Shown piece by piece: positions 47,415-59,832 of a stretch of DNA of 64,000 nucleotides. A program made the translations under genes and the position numbers. Within the stretch, counting starts at the first letter, position 1, and each line of letters starts with the position of its first letter. Origin of the DNA: Dama dama (Eukaryota; Chordata; Mammalia; Artiodactyla; Cervidae); the NCBI RefSeq assembly GCF_033118175.1, contig NC_083691.1, positions 57,440,001 through 57,504,000 on the forward strand, written 5' to 3'. The notes beneath the pieces are model-generated. The model worked only from the letters and a program-made list of their open reading frames with translations, was not told the DNA's origin and did not search any database.

Positions 47415-47711
47415 GGGTCTCAGGGAGCGTTCTGGGCACAGAGGTCATATACAGAGAAGCCACCCTGGTGAGTGTGAGTGTGAAATCTGTCCTAGACCCA
47501 CAGTCACTGAGCCAGGCTGGGACCCCGGGAGCCTGGGGAACCCCTGTGATCAGTGGTTGAGGAGAGTGTATGGTTTGTGCCGGAAGCATGGCGGGCAGGT
47601 GTGTCCATTACTGTGGATGAGATGAGAGGACCTTCAGGAGATGGAGATGCTCCCTCCATGGCCACAGGCCAGAGGGAGGAGATGGAGTCAGCACAGCAGC
47701 CCCTCGGGAAA
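47415..47711 (-). pseudogene. Decayed IGKV pseudogene (unit B)
   Basis: Same relic as 21694-21990. The minus strand shows the acceptor CCCCAG before 47711 and an FR3-like GVPAWLSDCGSRTDFTLTL in an open frame (47221-47589) that runs through FR2-FR3 without stops but lacks FR1 in phase and the second conserved cysteine. A short deletion near 47415 has removed the heptamer-like part of the RSS that unit A keeps. Confidence 0.82.
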
Positions 47712-48876
47712 CTGGGGAAGAAAGGCACTTAGTGTGAGTGCAAACATGGAACCGTAGTGATGAAGGAAAAAAAATGATGTTGCTTATTCAGGGGTTTTTT
47801 TTTTCACATGAATGTAGTTCTGTGTATAAATTTTCTCTAGTTTTAAGTTCCTATAACCTAAGCAATGACTAAAATATCCTTCAGTCAGTCAGTCAGTTCA
47901 GTCGCTCAGTCCTTAGGATGTAGATAAACCTAAGGACATGGGTATGATGTAATTATAACCTGGTATGTTGTCAACATATTGCAGAGTATATACTGCTGAC
48001 TAGACCCCAAACAACAAAGCACTGGCAGAAGCTCAATCAAGCCTCTTGTTAATGTATGTACTTAATTCTTCTTGATTATTTTTAAAAGTTTCTGGTTTCA
48101 TGAAAATATTCTACATCCTGTCACATATGTGGTAAGCATATAATAAGTAATTCCCCTCATAGCAATGAATTCTCTGGCTCTGTCCTGATGTCCATTATAT
48201 TCCATCTGTGTTCATTGCCTTCTCTGAAACTATTTTTCCCTCTTGATAATGTATGCCTCCGTGTTTTCATAAAAGTGAGGCTGTTATGTATACACTTAAT
48301 GCTTATGTAGATTAACATGCATATTAACCCTAAAAATGTTAGAGATGATTTTAGACCCTGGAATGATTTATGTCAATCAGAATGATTTACTTTTGAATCT
48401 GGCAAAATGCTAGATGTTGACCACTTTCATCCAATCAGGGAGACATGACTTGGAGGCTGGTCCTCAGCCTGGTGATTCCTTGCTGTTCCTGGTTCATCTC
48501 CTCTCCCAGGTGTGGCCCTTCCCCCATTCTACCTGAAGGCTTTGTTCTAATCAGGATCCAACCTTCTCTGTGCCTGTGGAGCCTTATTTTTATCTCTGAC
48601 CACAGACATTATTGAAAGCTGTGCTTGGCTTAGAGGCTTCCACCATCTTTTTTTTTCCCTTAAAAATGTTTAGCTTTGAGGATCCCTTAGTGAGATAGCA
48701 AATGTGTTTAAGTGTCATTAAAGAGGAATAGGGCTCAATTCCCTCGGCTTCACTACCTCTCAACTTTTCAAGTACCTCCTCTCTTTGCCCTCCCTGTACA
48801 TGAGATAGAAATTAATTATTAAGAATTTTCTTGAGTCTCCAGACAGTCCCCATACCTATATAATGTGAGAGAAAGA
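47712..48876. other. Spacer between relic and V-B, left part (unit B)
   Basis: Counterpart of 21991-23151; includes a short antisense SINE end at about 47884-47915. No gene. Confidence 0.6.
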
Positions 48877-49540
48877 TTATCACTTACATAAGGAAATTCC
48901 AGGTGGAGTAAGATGAGCACTAGCTGGAGCAGGCTGGGTTGAAAGAGGTGGAAGTTTTGGCTTTTAATAGGGTTGTGGAGGGACTTGGTAAAGGCACTTG
49001 TGTGGACTTGGGTTTGTGAGTTTTGAGTGTCCCTGGTTGGTGGACAGATATAGTGCAAAGTGGATGCAGGAGAACAGGCTGAGAGGTGTCTTGATCCCAT
49101 ATTAACAATGGAGTCTGACTCCTTGATACCTGGATCCCCTCTGATGTCTACATAAAGACTCCGCTTGCCATTGCCAATGCAGGAGATCAGGTTCAGTCCC
49201 TAGGTCAGGAAGATCCTCTCGAGCAGGGAATGGCAAACTGCTCCGGTACTCTTGCCTTGGAAATCCCACAGACAGAGCCTGGTGGGCTGTAGCCCATGGT
49301 GTCACAGAGTTGAACATACTGAGCAACTAAACACAACAAATAAATATATCCCTTTTTTCTGAAATTTATACATTTCTTTGTCGGTTATAGAAAATACGAT
49401 ACTCCACCACTTAACAAAGTTAGAGTTACCAAAGTAAAGAGAATCTAAGGAATAATTTGAAATAAAGATACTGTGCAAAAGACCGTATCTCTCTACATAC
49501 AAGATGAAGCAAACTGAGAATGGCAACAAGTATTTACTGA
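48877..49540. other. Segment present in unit B, absent from unit A
   Basis: About 0.66 kb interrupting otherwise colinear sequence. A reads 'gagaaagatttactgag'; B reads 'gagaaagattatcacttac' on one side and 'caacaagtatttactgactg' on the other. The junctions share only 2-3 bases, which favours a deletion in A over a clean insertion in B. Contains a SINE (separate entry) and otherwise unassigned sequence, including a 93-residue minus-strand frame (48819-49100) with no recognisable domain. Confidence 0.75.
49157..49340 (+). mobile_element. Diverged Bov-tA/BovA SINE in the B-only segment
   Basis: 'gccaatgcaggagatcaggt' through 'agcctggtgggctgtagccc' to 'catactgagcaactaaacac'. Confidence 0.85.
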
Positions 49541-49541
49541 C

Positions 49542-49640
49542 TGAAAACCTAGAGAATTCCATGGACAGAGGACCCGGCCAGGCTACAGTCCATGGGATTG
49601 CAAAGCCACGATTGAGCGACTCACACTGCCGCTCACTTTT
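49542..49640 (+). mobile_element. BovA SINE 3' fragment (unit B)
   Basis: Counterpart of 23166-23262. Confidence 0.85.
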
Positions 49641-49789
49641 CATTTCACTTACAAACTTTACCAGTCATATGATGACTATTTTGTATGTATTCATTTATTT
49701 AATTCTTATAACAAGTGTTAGCATTTTTTTGCTACAGAAAATAAAATCTTTTATTTTCCTTCATTACTGATCAATAAACCAAGGGAAAA

Positions 49790-50008
49790 GGGCTTTACTG
49801 ATGACATTAGTGGCAAAGAACCCTGCTGCCAATGGGGAGATATGAGAGATGCGGGCTTGATCCCTGGGTTGAGAAGATCTCCTGGAGAAGGAAATGGCAA
49901 CTTACTCCAGTATTCTTGCCTGGGAAGTCCCATGGACAGAGGAGCATGGCAGTCTATAGTCCATGGTGTTGCTAAGAATCAAACACAACTGAAGTGACTT
50001 ATCATGCA
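49790..50008 (+). mobile_element. Bov-tA/BovA SINE, diverged (unit B)
   Basis: Counterpart of 23410-23628, almost identical. Confidence 0.88.
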
Positions 50009-50475
50009 TGCGAACCAAGGGAAAAAGGGTTAAATAAATCTCCAAATATATACAACTGTTAAATACAAGTCAAATTCTGAACAAGAATGCATGGTTGCAT
50101 CCTTTTTGTCTCAGATGGGAGTAAATACCATTGTTATGCTTCTTTCTCTGAGCTTCCCTCCATATCACCCCAATGAGACAATGGTAACCTGGGTGAGAAG
50201 AAATACCTGAGCTTTCCCTCAGCCCCCCTTTCACAGAACTGGCTGCTATCGGACACAGGACCCCTCCAGTGCCTCCTGCTTCTGCCAGGAGCAGGCTGTG
50301 CAGCTCATGGGACCTTAACATGTGGTGCCTGAAGAAGAGCTAAGACACTCATGGTCCAGAGCCCTCACTGCAAACTCTTCCCCTGAGATCACCACCTGTT
50401 ACACAGACTCAGAACATCCGCTGTCAGTTCCCCAGAGAAGCTGCACTTTGAGCAGCTGAGCCACCCAGGCAGGGA
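50009..50475. other. 3' flank of V-B (unit B)
   Basis: Counterpart of 23629-24094 with only a handful of differences by eye. No gene. Confidence 0.65.
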
Positions 50476-50503
50476 GGTTTGTGTTCAGGGCTGTATCACT
50501 GTG
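50476..50503 (-). promoter_or_regulatory. 12-RSS of V-B, unit B
   Basis: Heptamer CACAGTG (50497-50503), 12-base spacer, nonamer ACACAAACC (50476-50484). Confidence 0.95.
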
Positions 50504-51149
50504 GGAGGATCATGTGTAGCTTGACAACAGTAATAGACTCCAGCATCCTCAGCCTGCACACTGCTGATTGTCAGTGTGAAATCTGTCTCTGACCCACTGC
50601 CAGTGAACCTGTCTGGGACCCCAGTGTAACGGTTGGAAACCTGATAGATCAGACTCTGTGGTGATTGGCCTGGTTTATGCTGAAACCAATACAAATAGGT
50701 TTTTCCATCACTATCTTTCAGACTCTGAGTAGACTTGCAGGAGATGGAGACCGTCTCTCCAGGGGTGAAGGACCGGGTGAGGGGAGTCTGGGTCAGCACA
50801 ACATCCCCACTGTATCCTAAAAGAAATGACAGAAAATTTTCAAGTTACATACAAACATTATGAGCTCTAATTATCATTTCCAATTTCTTATTTATGTTAG
50901 CTAAAACACCACTTTGTTTTCCTCTCATTATCAATACTTTTCATCCATACAACAAAAATGTACAGTCATGATAATGAACCTGACATCCATGAAGTGTAAA
51001 GAAACTGCTAAACATCCCCTACATCATCCCCACTTCCTCTGTCACAGTCCTGACCAGAGTACAGGCCCCCATCCTCCTCTCATCCCCCCTCTGTTCTTAC
51101 CTGGGACCCAGAGCAGGAGGAGCCCCAGGAGCTGAGCAAGGAACCTCAT
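50504..51149 (-). CDS. IGKV2: Immunoglobulin kappa variable segment V-B (IGKV2-like), open, unit B
   Basis: Leader exon 51101-51149 encodes MRFPAQLLGLLLLWVPG; the intron is 284 bp and the V exon is 50504-50816. The residues spanning the splice read GYSG rather than the usual GSSG before DVVLTQTP, which might affect signal cleavage. Cys23, Trp40 and Cys93 are intact. FR1 is unusual: residues 9-13 read LTRSF where the partner in unit A reads FSLSV, with six base changes packed into that stretch and the adjacent codon. CDR3 begins CQATHDPP, so a second cysteine follows the canonical Cys93. Promoter and RSS are normal, so the segment appears functional. Confidence 0.95.
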
Positions 51150-51204
51150 GTTCAGAAGTTTGAACTGAGGAGTCCTGATAAGTCAGAGAAAGATCAGAGC
51201 TGAG

Positions 51205-51257
51205 CTTTTATCTTAGACTTGCAAGGGAAGATCCTCCCTGGGGAACAACATGCAAAT
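51205..51257 (-). promoter_or_regulatory. V kappa promoter: octamer and TATA-like box (V-B, unit B)
   Basis: Coding-strand ATTTGCAT at 51250-51257 and GATAAAAG at 51205-51212. Confidence 0.9.
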
Positions 51258-51875
51258 CTCATGGTGGGGGCAGCGGAGTAGACAGAGCCAGAGGGAGAGT
51301 GGGAGGGGTCAAACACAAGCAAAATGAAATAAAGCTCTTGTGTGTTTAGATGAATACCATTAGCTAAAGTTTATACTTCTTGGAACAGTGGGAAGAAGAA
51401 TCTCACTGAGAAAGGGCAGATTGACTGTCAGGACACAGTGTACATGACCTGGGGCTCTAAGAAAGCACTGAAGACCCTGACATGTAGACAGGTGTGTCCA
51501 GGGTCAATAGTCAGAAGGGGACCACCATCTTGCTTTCCTTCCCAGATGATCTAGATAACAGAGCAGCTAGTACTGACCTTTAGAAATTTCTCCAAACAAC
51601 AGTGTGGAGGTGAGCTCGTTCAAGATCTTTCCAATAACTGCAAGTCTCAAGGTACCTGTTTAAGAATGTTGAAATCGGGTGTTAGAACTGTTCTTTTCCT
51701 GGCACCTAGTGAATTAAATTTCAAAGACACTTAAGTCAAAAGAAATTGACAGGGGAAAAATCATATAGCTCGTGCAGAAAGTTGATAGTTCAGTTCAAGA
51801 TAAGGAAAAATGTGTAAGAATTTTATGTACAAGGAAATATCAAATAAAATATCAAAAACCCAGTTGCTTCAACCT
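51258..51875. other. Upstream flank of V-B (unit B)
   Basis: Counterpart of 24877-25495. No gene. Confidence 0.65.
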
Positions 51876-51982
51876 AGTGTTCTTGCCTGGAGAATCCCAG
51901 GGACAGGGAAGCCTGGTGGGCTGCCGTCTACGGGGTCGCACAGAGTTGGACACGACTGCAGTGACTTAGCAGCAGCAGTAGC
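51876..51982 (+). mobile_element. BovA SINE 3' fragment (unit B)
   Basis: Counterpart of 25496-25600. Confidence 0.88.
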
Positions 51983-52008
51983 AGTGCATATGCTACCGTA
52001 ATTCCATC

Positions 52009-52085
52009 TGAGTCTGTCTTTGCCTCTGTTTCTGTCTCTCTCTGTCTTTCTGTCTGTCTCTCAATATATCCATCTGTATATATGT
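52009..52085. repeat. (TC/TG)n plus AT tract at the B/C junction
   Basis: Counterpart of 25628-25703. Confidence 0.88.
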
Positions 52086-52099
52086 TGCTGTTTTCTTTA

Positions 52100-52152
52100 G
52101 TTGCTGCGATGTATCAAACTCTTTCTCAGGGGATCTTCCCGACTAGGGAGCC
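52100..52152 (-). mobile_element. BovA-type SINE remnant (unit C)
   Basis: The copy at 15-160 has lost about 90 bp here: 'caaactcttt' is joined directly to 'ctcaggggatcttccc', apparently across a short 'cttt' direct repeat. Confidence 0.8.
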
Positions 52153-52153
52153 A

Positions 52154-52198
52154 CATATATGTATGTATGTATGTATGTATATATATATATATATATAG
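52154..52198. repeat. (ATGT)n/(AT)n microsatellite (unit C)
   Basis: Counterpart of 161-209 with a shorter AT run. Confidence 0.92.
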
Positions 52199-55100
52199 TC
52201 AAAGAAGTTCTTGAGGAAAAAGTTCACTTGAGATGATGGGATAACATGAAAAACGTATGACTGTGTTTTCTTTTTTCCCAGTGCTGCTTCAAGAGAACTC
52301 TTCCTCTGTTAACTCTTTCTCATCAAGTAGAACCAGTTTCCACAGGATTTCCTGGTTCTTGTCAGTTCTGTGTGAAAAACTAAGGCTCTCACTGCCTATA
52401 TGTGGGAAGCCACAGTCATGAGCCTGCATTTCAAAAGGAGATGGTGTTTGTGAGAAGAGCAATGCCTGGATTCTTTATTTGAGTGTCTCAGGGTGGCCTG
52501 TGTCGATCACTGTCACCTTTCTGGGCTTTTATTTAAGTCCGGTTCCTATGGAATCGGGCCCCAGGCCACCAGTGCTCAGGGAATCAGTCTATCACACCAG
52601 TTTTTATTAAAGAGGGAAACCACAGGACTATTCTCATGGGTCAGCCTGATGCAGGTCATGATGGACTGAACGGTTCCTGAAAAATAATGACAATGTCAAA
52701 TTCCTCTTGTCCTGAAAACAGAATCTTGGAAATTATAAAAGCAGACTTTGCTTTTTTAGACTTTGGGCAATATAAATCCAAAATCAGACTAAACTAATCA
52801 AGAGAAATGAAGTAATACAATATCCTGCAAGATTCCATAATAATATTTGGTCTTTATATTCTCTGGGAAATACTCAAGAATAAAAATTTGAACAATTTTG
52901 AAAAGATAACGGAGCAAAAATGATGTTTGCCTTTCAACTCTGAACTTTATGGTAATAATCTCATTCACTCGAAAAAAGCCATGGTGTAGAGGTAGATAAA
53001 GAATTTTATAAGTTCCATAGTTCACCAAAGTGTAACTCACCCTTTTATTTATGTATACTTCTTTAAGTTTTTGCTTTCTTTGACCTTGTCTTTTTCAAAA
53101 AAGAATTATCCTGGGTTTTCTTCCTGCTTTCTGAAGCTACCAAGAGAAATAGGGGTTTCTAGCAGGTGGCAGGCTGCTGTTCTGAAAATTCCAGCCCTCT
53201 AATTAATGATGCAGTGAACCAAGTCAAAAAATAAGCATCTGAAAGAAAAGCAAACACATACAAAACAAAGTGAAGAAGATATTAGAAATATTAATGCTAG
53301 TTTTATATGAATCCTTTAGCATCTATTAAAGTAAGAGTTGCATTTATGTACTGTTACTGGTTGAATTCTGTTCTCCTAAAACTTATAGTGACGTTTTAGA
53401 CTCCAGGACGTCTGAACATGACATTATTTAGAAAGTAGCCAGTATTGATATGATTTGGTGATCATGATGTGGTCATACTGTGCTGTGGTGGGCCTTTAAT
53501 ATAAGTGGCCTTCTAAGGAGAGGAGAAAGGACACAAAGACGGAGATCCAGAGAAGAGACCATGTGAAGACAGACGCAGTGACTGGACTTTTGGTGCCAGT
53601 GGTTAAGGAGACCCTGGGGCTCAGGAAAGGGGAAAAGGTGAGGAGTGCTTTCACCTCAGAGGGCAGCTGATCTAGCCTGGACAACACCTGCTTTCATTCC
53701 TCAGGTCTTCAGTCCTGACAGAATACCTTTCTGTTGTTTTAGCCCATCAATCTCTAGTACTTTCTTACAGAAGTCTTAAGAAACAAATAAATTCAGTCCT
53801 GAGAATGGAAACATAAATTGTGGGGAATAGAATTAAAGTGAGAATTCTGTGGTGTTTTATTTTATGACAAATCAAGTTTTCAGAAACTCCTTTTACAAAA
53901 TATTGTTTAAGATGGATGAATTTCGGAGAGAATTTGTCTCTTTTGTGAACTTACTAGAAAACTTCTAAAGGTCTCTGTTAATGCTTGTCTTATCTCATAG
54001 TCAACTATCCTAAGATCTACAGAAAATGTAAAAATCTCTTAAGAATTGATTCTCCATCAGGAAAACAGTCTTTAAAATATTCCTCTCTTACTTTAGACAG
54101 AAAGTATAAGATTTCTCATTCTAAAAAACACTCTCTGCCTCCTGTATGTTAGCAAACCAGGCTGAGGCCTGTAAACAAAACTAAATATAAGCTCACACTA
54201 GTCACATAACACCACCCAGCAATAAGGAAAGTTTTTCAGGGTTGAATGTATAACCTCCACGAGTTCCAGGTGAGGGGCAGGCCTCTGTGAGTCTCCAACC
54301 TTGACCGTAGTCAACTGAATGAGGAAGGCCTTAGGCTGCCGGCTTCATTGTACTTTTGTCTCTGTTGTCAGATGCTATTAGTTTCAGTTCCTTAAAACTA
54401 GAAGGCAGTGTATGATATGCATGACTTGGAGACTGTCCTGTTGGTGTTTGAGCTTGTTTTCCTGCTGTCATTTTTCCGTGGAATGAAGATTGTGACTGTG
54501 ACAGCCTCTGTACAGGGTTTTCTGCAGACCTGGACACCCTTTCAGACAAACCCATGCTGCCATGGGCAAGGTTAGAGACACGCAGAGGCCTGTTCGCCTC
54601 CTGGATCCAAACCCGAATCCCTTATTTGAACAAGTGAGAGATTGTCATTGAGGAAGAGTTGAGAGCGGTCCACCCGGCAGAGGGCGCTCCCTGCTGCAGG
54701 TGGGCTGGGCTAGATCCTGCACCCAAAGGCATCTGTGATGTCCAGGGAGCTGGTTGCCTTTCAAACTTGAAAGCACATTTATCACCCACAGTCCATGGAA
54801 AAGCATTTTGGTTTCTAGGAAGCAAAGAAAAGTCTATGTGAATGTATTTATCCTTTGACTTGTATAAGCTTTCTCAAGACACAGGTGAAGCAGGTTTGAT
54901 GCCATGCCTGTCTGTTTTGCATCATTAAGTCCTTACTTTCCATGGTCATGATAGAATCAGTGTCTAAATGTTTGACTCAGTTTTGTTTGTTTTCTCTTAA
55001 AATAAGTAAAAAATTCCGTAGATTTACACAACTGATCAATAGGATGAGTGAGGAAATCGCATGCTGGAGATGGATCCTTTGTCTATAAATGTTACACTAT

Positions 55101-56479
55101 GTGCTGTATCCCACTCACCCATAGACGAACTGGACAAAGTACGACAATAATTCCACTGCATTGCCCACCCGCGCGTTCTCTGCCACATAAGCTCTTCATG
55201 TCCTCTGGGACCTTCACTAAATTCACCCTTGTACTCAAAATATGTTCTCCTAAAAAGGCACAGATTCTCTAAATGTTTAATATTTTTCCACTGTCTACAT
55301 GTGGTTTTTTTCTTTGACCTCTAAGAACGTCTAGTTCACTTGAAAAATGGGGAGTGGAGAACACTGGAAGATTTTGGGCAACAAATCACAGATTCTAGCC
55401 CCTTAAGTTTTAGTTGAAGCTGCTTTTGAATGAGAATTTTTATGGTATCCCAAGATTGCAAGGGAAATGATTTTCTCCAATTTTCATCCAGATAAGCAGG
55501 TGTACCTGTAAAAAATGAAACTATAAGCTGAGAAGTCTCAAATTTAATGCTTTTCTTTTTTTTTTTTTGAACCTATTCATGATTTCAGGAGTTTACAAAT
55601 CCTTATATAGAAGGGATATTCAAGACATTGTGGGGGAAAAAAATCAAGTTAAATCACTTAAACTGATATCTAAAATCAACTGAATTCTCTGTAACCATGT
55701 CTTTTCATCTCCCATTAACTCAAATGAAAGGTTCTGAACAGGAAAGACACAAGGGATGTATAAAATATTTTGTGGCCATTCCTCATCTTAAAACAAAAAC
55801 ACATTGCCTTCATGAGTAACTGAGAGCATTTCTTCTCTGCCTTAAGGAAGTACTGGGCTCATAGGAGTGAACTTCGTGTCTACCTAGTCACTTGGACCAA
55901 GACCAGGACTGAAGTCCAAGCGCTCTCTGAAGCATCAGCTGATACAATCTTTTAGTGCTTTCAGAAATTTGCATGTTGGTTTCTCTTCAAAACAGTTACC
56001 AGACCAAGGAGAGAATAAGAATCAGACTTTAAAAATAAATACATATGTTGAATATTAAATAGTAGAATATTTGCACTCCCTGGAGGAGATATGAAGGTAT
56101 AAGATTAAGGAAGAACTATAGTCTATGATAAATTCCTGGAAACTTCCTGTGCAGGTGTTACTCATATTCCATACCCTTGTCCTAGTCAATCAGAAACATC
56201 ATGATTCCACAGATTGTCTCTCTGTCCTGGTATCCTCACAGACTATGTGAATTATAAAATCAGTTATCAGAATGTATAGAAATCTATTATTCCAGGTAAT
56301 TGCACCAAAATAATTTATTATTTTATAAGGAGGACAACTTGTTTATTCTATTATAAAAATATACCAAATAATTGCTGGTCACAATCAACCTAAACATACA
56401 AAACCTCTTTGTTTGAAACAGACAATAATGTTTCAAGTTTCAGTCAAATCATTTGTCTTGGTATAAACTAAACTTCTGA
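52199..56479. other. Noncoding spacer block a, left part (unit C)
   Basis: Counterpart of 210-4399; retains the 93 bp deleted from A. No gene. Confidence 0.7.
54674..54687 (+). promoter_or_regulatory. CTCF-like core motif (unit C)
   Basis: CCGGCAGAGGGCGC, identical to 2593-2606. Confidence 0.5.
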
Positions 56480-56686
56480 GCTTCCCTGGTGGCTCAGTCA
56501 GTAAAGAAACCAGCTGCAGTGCAGGAGATTCAGGATCGATCCCTGGGTCAGTAAGATCGCGAGGAAGGCATGGTAACCCACTCCAGTATTCTTGCCTGAT
56601 AAGTCCCATGGACAGAGGAATCTGGTGGGCTGCAGTCCATAGGGTCACAAGATTTCGACATGACTGAAGCGACCAAGCACTCATGC
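56480..56686 (+). mobile_element. Bov-tA type SINE (unit C)
   Basis: Counterpart of 4400-4606. Confidence 0.9.
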
Positions 56687-58491
56687 ACGAGCTAAACTAC
56701 TAGTGTTGGTCACTACACTTCTAGTGTTGGGAGTTCATGACACTTAGAACATAGAGAAAAAAGAGAGAATGAGAAGCAGGTGAGAAAATATGTCTATGTT
56801 AAAGAATTGCAGAAATAAAAGAAAACAGATTTAGAGAGAGCACAAGAAAAGGAGAGAGGAGGCATAAAGTGAATTTCCAGCCTCGCAGCATCAAAATCGT
56901 CAAGGTGATAGGCAAATAAAGAGAAACTTAGAAACAAAACATGCAATGTGTATTAGAAAATGGACTTAACTGCCTCCTGGTATGTTTTTGACACAAGGCC
57001 CAGGTGACAGCAGATTCATGCAAAGATAGTTCCAACTTAAACCCTCCTAACTGGAGCACCTGTTCAGAAATTGTGTCAAAACAAAGTTGTCTGCAATGAG
57101 TTGAGAATCTTTTCCGGCTGCTTGGTGATTTTCTGGTCATTGTGTAGTTGATGATCTCCCTTGGTTGTCCAGATTATATTTCTGGACAAGAACACTTGGT
57201 ACCAAATTGCACAAAAAATTTTCCCCCAATGGTAAGAGAGCTCTCATGGGTCCTATAAATAAGAGTGGGATGTGCATGACTTTCCAGGGTGTTGAATGTG
57301 TCTTTTTCTGAATTCTCTGAAAGGAATTGTCTGACAGCCTCTATGACTTCTGGACACTACACAGTCCACATGTAGGAGGGCTGGTCTGGCTCATGGACCA
57401 GGTGACGTTGAATCTGCCAGATTTCAGAGGGCTGTGCGGTAGGTTCAGCCTGCGGTGCGAGCAGCCCTGCCTCCGGGCCAGTGCGGACACAGAGAGCTGC
57501 TCAAAGACATCAGCCCTCTGGACATAAGCGACACTCAGAGATCAGCCTGCTGAGCAACAGGAAACACATCAGGGAACCTAGTGGATGCTCCAGGGGGGAC
57601 ATGGCAGCCCTTGCCTGGAGGGACTGTGGGGTGTGAGCTCCCTTAGTCAGAAGGAAGGAAGGGGCTGTGGGAGGCTGTCCTAATGATGCCCTGACCTCTG
57701 TTTGCAAAGAAGAGGACTCAGTGCCTGTGACCACGATGCTCATGGTCTCTCTCTTGAGGCTCCAAGGCCATTTCGACCAGAGCCCATCCTGGTGTCAGCT
57801 CATCCTCTGGGCACTGCAGCTGCTCCTGACACCATGAGAAGCTGAGTCTCTATGGTAAGTTTGTGTTTGGATCTTTATACACCATTCAGGGTCCAGTGAG
57901 TTTCCTGCTCAGAGAACAACATGCAGCATCTCCAGGCTCCTCACTGATGATGGTAGCAAGAAGTCAACTGAATTGGTATAAAACAGTTCCTACTGTGAAT
58001 ATGTGTAGAAATACCTGCTGAAGTCCAGCGGTTCTCTGTATGTGTTACAAATTCTGTACGTATACTGTTTCTTACAATTTCTATTATAATCAAGAATCCA
58101 GTTTTAATTGCACTTTCTATGAAACCCATTATCTGTAAAGGAATGACCTCTAATAAGTTTTATCCTCTTAACCAGAAACACTGTTATGTAGTCCAGGTGG
58201 AATTTGAAATTATTTAATGCAATCCACATCATGTCAGAGAATGTGACTAGCCTATCTGTGATAAGCTCAGAAGTATTTTTAGAGCATTTCTAAAAGTGGG
58301 AACTATTTGAAGTATTTACACTCTATACATCTATCATTAGAAACAGGAGTCAGATGCACCTTTAGGAAATGAACATTCATAGGAACCCAAAGTATTTATT
58401 TATTGTTTGAATTCTTTGTTTTTATGGCATTATACTACCTAGTTTCTAATCTCCAAAAGTGATCCTGATAAAAATGTGACATAAATCTCCA
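56687..58491. other. Noncoding spacer block a, right part (unit C)
   Basis: Counterpart of 4607-6410, including the triplicated spacer at about 57327-57540. No V gene. Confidence 0.7.
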
Positions 58492-58768
58492 TGCTGCTGC
58501 TGCTGTTGCTAAGTCGCTTCAGTAGTGTCTGACTCTGCGACGCCATAGACGGCAGCCCACCAGGCTCCTCTGTCCCTGGGATTCTCCAGTCAAGAATACT
58601 GGAGTGGGTTGCCATTTCCTTCTCCAATGCATGAAAGTGAAAAGTGAAAGTGAAGTCACTCAGTCATGTCCAACTCTTCGCGACCCCATGGACTGTAGCC
58701 TACCAGGCTCCTCCGGCCATGGGGTTTTCCAGGCAAGAGTACTGGAATGGGTTGCCATTTCCTTCTTC
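58492..58768 (-). mobile_element. BovA dimer SINE (unit C)
   Basis: Counterpart of 6411-6687, nearly identical to it. Confidence 0.9.
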
Positions 58769-59508
58769 AAAATCTCCATTAACATTGGATAATTTGGAAA
58801 TCTAGCCACTGAAAAAGTTACCAATAAAGAAAATGTAAAGTGGAAAATTCATGTTTGTATATTATCAGGGGAAAATGGAAAGCATAAGAAATAGTTGAAT
58901 GAAATAACAAAATAAAAAACATTCCTTTCTTGTTGAGCCAATGTTTACCCAACATTTTGTTCTTATATTGTTTTCCGAAATTTCATGTGGACAGAAGCTC
59001 TGACTTGGGTCAAGTGCACCAACCCTGCTGGAAACCATAAATCCACCTGAGGTTTGAGGCCTCATAAGGTAACTTCCATGAGAGAGGAGAGTCCTGAAAT
59101 CTGAGTCAGCACGCAGACTAGGGATGCTGGGTCAGAAAATAGAAACCTCCTACTTATTCGGACTTTTTCTTTTTCTTTACTCAAGGCTGCTGTGTGCATC
59201 CTTAATACTTGTCTGAATGCTGGAAGTTGGTCTCCATCTCCTTGGCATCTGCCAGATTTTGCACCCTTTGGACATTCCCTGTCACTGGTGGTAGCACCTC
59301 CCCAACCCTATCACATGGCCTCTGCTGGACCACCTTCAGGAGCAAGTGCATCTGGAGACTGCTCGGCTGAGTTAAGTTGACAGTGACTAGGTGACATGAC
59401 CTTAGGTCTCTGCACAGAAACATCACTGAGCCCTTGATGATGGAAGATCTCAATCCCTGGCCACACACTCATTTCCTGTGACATGTGCCGTGGCCCAGAC
59501 ACAACAGG
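58769..59508. other. Unassigned spacer (unit C)
   Basis: Counterpart of 6688-7427. Nothing recognised. Confidence 0.5.
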
Positions 59509-59731
59509 GGCTTCCCAGGTGGCACTAGTGGTAAAGAACCCACCTGCCAATGCAGGAGACATAAGAGACATGGTTTTGATTCCTGGGTTGGGAAGATCTC
59601 CTGGAGGAGGGCATGGCAAACCACTCCAGTATTCTTGCCTGGAGAATCCCATGGACAGAGGAGCCTGGAAGGCTACAGTCCACAGGGTCCCACAGAGTTG
59701 GACATGACTGAAGCGACTTAGCAACAGCATA
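59509..59731 (+). mobile_element. Bov-tA/BovA SINE (unit C)
   Basis: Counterpart of 7428-7650. Confidence 0.93.
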
Positions 59732-59832
59732 CACAACCCAGGAAACCAGGCGGATGGACCTTCCTCGTGATTCCATGAAGAACAGACTGGGTTTTCTCTC
59801 TGGGTTCTTCTCATCAGTCCTCAACAGCAACA

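Larger units (their letters stand above)
25705..52085. repeat. Tandem duplicon unit B of the IGKV array
   Basis: Second copy, colinear with unit A. About 0.66 kb longer because of the segment at 48877-49540. Over its first 12 kb B is the outlier of the three copies; around its V-A segment it becomes nearly identical to A. Confidence 0.93.
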
